A stretch of DNA of 64,000 nucleotides from the NCBI GenBank assembly GCA_022747635.1, contig JAKTNV010000001.1, forward strand, positions 46,136,446 through 46,200,445. Direction: 5' to 3'. This document shows positions 59,122 through 64,000 of the stretch, in pieces. The notes under the pieces are model-generated. The model was given only the letters and a program-made list of their open reading frames with translations. It made no database searches and was not told the origin of the DNA. Source of the stretch: Hetaerina americana. Its lineage: Eukaryota > Arthropoda > Insecta > Odonata > Calopterygidae. Every line of letters begins with the position of its first letter. The stretch's first letter is position 1. The position numbers and the translations under genes are program-made.

Positions 59122-59875
59122 TCAATAAACAATAGTCCCTTTTATTGCATCGTACCAAAGTTCAAATATTCCGTAGACTGGCTCCGGTACATTAGCCACG
59201 GCACGCCCCAAGTCGACGCCGTTCATGAAGAAGTGGATGCTCCCATCTTCACGTCGCATCACACCTAACCGATCACGTGCCTAAGGGATGAAAATTGCAA
59301 TGAAGTTACAATTAGTAATCAAAAGAGTTCAGCTGTCGAACCATAGAAAAATTAAAATACTTCTATTTTAAGAGAATAGTGAAAAATATAAAATCTATTT
59401 CAGTTCGAAACACAACTTTCGATGGCCCAAACTCTATGAAATCATTCCTCCCTCCAAGACTATCAAGTCGATCTCTTTGTCGTGTGAAATAGTTTGCATA
59501 TATCTAATTATTCATGCAATTTATTTCTGTGTAGATATGTTTCTATACATACACTATCAACATAAAAAAATTGACCGTTCGTGACCATGTGTCACGATAC
59601 AATAGACTATGAAATTCGTAAATAACGCGAAAAATCTATTGAAAATGAAAAGATACGTTAGATAGAAGTTATAAAAGAGATACGTTAAAAGATCTAAGAA
59701 TCGCGAAGTAAAGAAGTAAAATATATATATATATATATATATACTCAAGGCCTTCTTCAAGAGTCTCTCTTGAAGAAGGCCTCTGAGAGGGCCAAAAGCT
59801 CGAACAATTTACCGTGTGAGTGTCCTTTTAAATGTTGCTATTCTATTCTATTTGCGTTATATTGTGTCAGCCCAT

Positions 59876-59907
<32 letters not shown>

Positions 59908-62900
59908 CATATATATATACATATATATATAATCTTATCATAAAAAATTAATAAATCATTACCCTTGTATCCGATAAAAATACTTTTTTTCAAATCAAAG
60001 ATCATTTTATCACTAATTTTCCCAAGACTATTTATGTTTTAAAGAACAAACGATAAATGGAATGCTAGATTTAAGAATTTAATTGTATTACGATATTTCA
60101 ATAAAATATAATTAGTCCATTAAAATTTGGCCATAATTAAACTAGTAAATTAACAATACTTGCTTGAATTTTATTTAAATCTTGTCCGTATTTTGATAAT
60201 TCTTTACTGTTACCATAGAGAGCGTTATTATGATACATCCACGTTCCGTTCCTGCAAATTAAAATTTTCAGTTATAAAGATATAATTTTTAAATTTTCAT
60301 TACCATTATAGTGGCTATTCATAAGTTATTATAGAAATTAAGAACCTTTATTAGTTAGCTATTACAGGACACACTTTTATATCCATAGATAATACATCAA
60401 ATTGTTGAATATATTACCTCATTCAAGAAAGCTCACATCAATCATTGAAGGTGCATAGTCATACTAACCACAAGCATCCATTACATTCATTATCGTAAAA
60501 ATAAATATCTGAAATAACGTCACCATCATTAGATATTATTCCGTGGAATGGTTTACAACAGCACTCCACGCAATCATTTCACCTGTCATATTTTCTCCTC
60601 ATGCATGCCTCGAAGTTTAAACCTATTATCACCAACTTCCCGGGTGCAAGATGCTTCAACCATACGCTACCTCTATATTTTCTTCAACTACGGTGTTCGA
60701 TTAACTTTCGTACTTCAGGATCTCTCCAAATAATTCCCCTCCTCCACGCATGTATTAGGTTTCTTCTCACCGTCCACTTTTCTGCAATTTATTGTGTCTA
60801 ACCATTTGTTTCCGTTATTTTTCTGTGTACCCACATTTACATAGTTCCTAATTTCCTTTCCATAATTGCAGTCAATACGCACACACTTTAAGTCAATAGT
60901 CAATTCTTCATCATCTTGAATATTTTAATATACTCATTCGTTCATCACCTTTTCCATTTCCTTTAGCCACTTTGTGGGCCTTCTTTGCACTTTTGCACGT
61001 GAGCTATTCTCTAATCGAAAGAAGCGTACCCTTTTTCCGTTTTTCCATGTGCCAAACTTTTAGCCTTCATGGCCTTTTTCAATTTAAGTTGTAAATCATT
61101 CATAAATATATCTTTTTTTACGAAATTTATTAACTATTATTTTTGAGTTGATAGGTGTAATGCCTTCACGATACACACATTAATGATCAAAGGTAATAAT
61201 GTGTAATTCTCTCAATCTTTACTTGATTTTAAATTTCATTTCTCTTATCTATAAATTATAGTCCTTACCTGGGACTATATTCTCTAATTATTACCATTAT
61301 TATCCTCTTTCCATTATATTACACCATGATTTTTTTACAAATAATATATATTTAATGCATAATATTTTTAATATATAGCTTCAAAGATTCATCTTGGCTT
61401 ACTTGCCACCAAAAATGTGATAACAAATTCCGAAAACCATATTAGTAAAATTATATAAGACTCACTGCTGCGAAAAAAAACAAGCACTTTAGAAGCTTGC
61501 CCGGGAATCGTACCCGGGCCCTCTGGTCAGTAACCCAACGCTCAACGCCTGGACTACTGCGACCCACTTCATTATGTTATTATAGTAAATTATAATTACT
61601 TACATCATTTTGAACATTGCTGGAAGTATCTGGACAGTATCAGGAGAATGAGTCATTACACCCAAAGCAAAGCAATGATTGTTTTTTATAATTCTCTTGT
61701 CCAGCCTCACCTCGAACAATTCATTATTTTTCAGTGGCCGATGAGTGAAAACCACCGAATTCAGAGTGTCATCTAAACTGTAGGGAAAAACATAAAGCGT
61801 TTAATAATATATTTTAAGGTAAATCATTTTTAAAAATTAATCTTTTTCAGAGATTATAATCACAAACTCATGTAAGGCTGCAATTAGCTTAAAATGTAAT
61901 TGAGTTTTGACAATATTAAAGCTTAGAATTCAATTTTTTTAAATATTATGTTTCCTCTGGGCTATTCAAATTTGGATAACATGTTTCTGCGCCCAATATT
62001 CTAATTTACTTGTTCAGTTCATCATCATTCCTATCGTAAACCTCATGAAACCTGAACCCTAAAACATGCCATCTGGATCGTCCTTGAACTAAGGTTACCA
62101 AAGGATACATTCTTTAAACTGCGAGAATGATCAAGGTTCTTCAAATTATAAGATAATTTATTATTTAAATAACTTATAACACTTTAAAGTTAAAACCTCC
62201 CCTTTTTCACCTCAATATTCCCTCTGTAGGCGTATACAACTAAAATACAAAAAAATCATAATTCCTTGCCTGTTGAGAATGCTTATTTAAGGGATACTTT
62301 AGCTCAGATTATGAACAAGCTGGTAGGCTAATTTGGCTTATTGAGCTCTTAACATTTGCTTTTTGTCTTCTTTGAACTATCGTACCCACAAATACACGTT
62401 TTCCACCGCCATAACACTATCACCGTACATCTTAGTTTCCTGACGATGAATTTCAATGGGCGCTAAACCATTGAAAAAGAGACCAGAGATGATGATTCAC
62501 CGTTCTTCTACAATCTACGGCGCCATTACGTATTGAAAACTCACCTCACCCTAGCGGAATAAATCCAACCCTGTGCACTCTACAACGCAGGTATCTATTA
62601 TTTTATCAATTAAGAATATCTTTATATTTTATGCTCAACTACATATTTCAATCCACCCCAAGTTTCGAAAACGTACCTCATAGAGTTAGAAAGTGGATAT
62701 TAACAAAGAAGACCTAAAGTTCTGCCCTATGTGCTTGATCATTTTTTTAAGCATGCAATTTTATGAGTGAAAGTAAAAATTGCGATTCTCTTAACATATA
62801 AGGGGATAAAAATTAGCAATAATAAAAACTGCAAAAATATCAATTTTTTGGGAAAAAATATTAAAAGCTATAAGAAAAAACCGACAAAGAAGCTCAATAC

Positions 62901-63874
62901 ATAAACATGTCGGTGACATTTTTTATATTTTTTAAAAAATTCAAATATCCAAGAAGCGTGAAATACCAACCAGATTTTCTGATATAGATAAATATTTATT
63001 ACTATTTTTTATTTTGAGGTTTTTCCTTACTGTTTAAAATTGGCCTTACATGAAAGGTATACTCACTCCAACTTTTGTGCAGAACGGCCCCCATTCAGGA
63101 GCACCACATTTTTTCCATGCCTCGGATGAAATACTAATAGATCATCTTTCTCACTTTTCATGGTACCAGAACCGTTTCCGAGTGATTCTGGAATGAAATA
63201 TATGATAATTAATTGTCACAAAACATGGTCTGAAACGTAAACATTAAGTAGGAACCAAAGGATACACATTCAAAAAAATCAAATCTTTTTTACTTTATTT
63301 TGAAATCGATACATTAATAAATGCTCATTAAAATGATGAAAGTTCTTGCAAATAACCTCTTAAGTCTCGCCAGAGACATGTCATGACCCTGATCCTCATT
63401 AAACGCATTTTGACGCACATTTCCACTCGTGATTTATTGGCATACGGAGAAGGATGTATTCAATCAAATCTTTGGGATTTCTCCGGCATGCAAAAAGAAT
63501 AATTGTGAGGTATTGGGTAAATGATTCGTTCGGATCAATGACGTGCGCCCCTTAGCCTCCTCACCTTTGACCACCACTCGGACGTGCATGATCCCCTTCC
63601 CATCGCACTCCACGTTCCCCTGCGACGCCTCCAGCTCTAAGATCCCTCCCGTCGACTTCCCCGCGTGCACCTTCCGGGCGGAGAATGTCCTCGACCATTC
63701 CCCGCTGCTGTGGTTCAATTTACGACTGACGGACAATGTGAACACGTTGCCCGTGCCCTCCGTGTCACTGCAAACGCCGCTCTTCGGCTTAACCGCCTGA
63801 TCTGCGCCGCAGCGGAACACACTCGCCGATACCAGCAGTAGTGCGAGAACCAACGCGGACATTCTTCCAATCAT
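59122..63874 (-). CDS. gene D: secreted single-NHR-domain protein
   Basis: Proposed CDS: complement(59122..59280, 60164..60251, 61604..61777, 63067..63187, 63565..63874), 852 nt, 283 residues, phases 1,2,2,0. The fourth intron starts with GC (CAA|GCAAGT) at exactly the place where A and B have GT, and the exon is 88 nt in all three, so a GC-AG intron is the best reading. Signal peptide SALVLALLLVSASVFRCGA; the two-cysteine module with N-H-S and SGEW is kept, plus one extra cysteine near the cleavage site. The NHR domain runs from VFHPRHGKN through VVFTHRPLKNNELFEVRLDK and NGTWMYHN to DRLGVMRREDGSIHFFMNGV and AVANVPEPVYGIFELWYD. I count 11 differences from B in the 103 residues of exon 1. Introns are larger than in A and B and hold a SINE, LINE debris and AT repeats. 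A minus-strand AATAAA (59,113-59,108) lies about 10 bp after the stop. Confidence 0.88.
59715..59935. repeat. AT microsatellites around a ribozyme-like hairpin, gene D intron 4
   Basis: Between two (AT)n runs lies a near-perfect 16-bp inverted repeat (59,748-59,763 with 59,767-59,782), overlapped by a second hairpin GGCCTC-TGA-GAGGGCC at 59,778-59,793. The order TTGAAGA - stem - AAAAGC resembles a decayed hammerhead core (consensus CTGANGA - stem - GAAAC). Confidence 0.55.
60540..61110 (-). mobile_element. LINE debris in gene D intron 3
   Basis: The minus-strand wording of the piece 60715-60903 and flanking broken frames resembles linker regions of endonuclease/RT LINEs, but no firm motif is present. 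Confidence 0.3.
61497..61566 (-). repeat. tRNA-derived SINE head in gene D intron 3
   Basis: On the minus strand GGGTCGCAGTAGTCCAGGCG (A box) is followed by GGGTACGATTCCCGGG (B box), matching the head at 32,376-32,443. Sense with gene D. Confidence 0.7.
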
Positions 63875-63950
63875 TGCCCAGTGTATGAGACGGCTTTTAT
63901 CTCCAGGATGCCGGGATGATTCCCTTCGTTTGAGCTGTTTCTCAATTTAC

Positions 63951-63997
63951 GAGTATTTAAGTAGTTTTCCATCCTGCATATCACAATGTTCCACGTC
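63951..63997 (-). promoter_or_regulatory. core promoter elements of gene D
   Basis: On the minus strand GACGTGGAACATTG lies at 63,997-63,984 (109 bp before the ATG), matching genes A and B with one change. A TTAAATACTC box at 63,960-63,951, shared with gene C, replaces the TATAAAA of A and B. The window ends immediately upstream. Confidence 0.55.
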
Positions 63998-64000
63998 ATC

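Noticed and set aside
61497..61566. tRNA gene in gene D intron
   Set aside because: Same SINE head as above, with a changed B box.
1..64000. CRISPR array, bacterial operon or phage
   Set aside because: No regularly spaced direct repeats, no operon-like packing, and clear eukaryotic introns and transposons.

Overview
The window looks like nuclear DNA from an arthropod, most likely an insect. The background is AT-rich, genes are split by GT-AG introns of about 0.1 to 4.6 kb, three old mariner transposons are present, and much of the space is filled by decayed LINEs and tRNA-derived SINEs. I cannot fix the species from sequence alone. Only five genes are convincing: one C2H2 zinc-finger gene and a cluster of four related genes for small secreted proteins. 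Layout: 1-12 kb is nearly all transposon debris (two LINE families, two mariners, both nested in LINE remnants). 13-19.6 kb holds the zinc-finger gene on the minus strand (three coding exons, 635 codons, 13 fingers), with a third mariner in its large intron. 19.9-23.6 kb is repeat remnants and unassigned AT-rich DNA. 23.6-64 kb holds the four-gene cluster with LINEs, SINEs, AT microsatellites and foldback repeats in introns and intergenic space. The cluster is the main point of interest. Genes A (24.7-28.1 kb, +), B (33.4-36.5 kb, -), C (44.1-50.7 kb, +) and D (59.1-63.9 kb, -) each have five coding exons with identical intron phases (1,2,2,0). A, B and D each assemble to exactly 283 codons and C to 267. 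Each predicted protein has a signal peptide, a roughly 65-residue N-terminal module with two conserved cysteines and a conserved N-x-S glycosylation site, and then one NHR (Neuralized homology repeat) domain of about 160 residues that runs to the stop codon. NHR domains are known from cytosolic Neuralized-type proteins, so a locally amplified family of secreted single-NHR proteins is unexpected. The genes sit as two convergent pairs (A with B, C with D). A and B are the two arms of a large inverted duplication (about 23.58-27.14 and 34.42-37.67 kb). Similarity between these arms is very high over the promoter and exon 1 and falls toward exon 5, which suggests gene conversion or an ancient pair partly homogenised. 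A, B and D share a core promoter with a conserved GACG(C/T)GGAACATTG element about 100 bp before the ATG, and all four have a TATA-like box. How the four products work is unknown; the sequence supports secretion and a beta-sandwich interaction domain, not a specific function. All exon joins are inferred from reading frame, splice signals and cross-copy comparison, with no transcript evidence.
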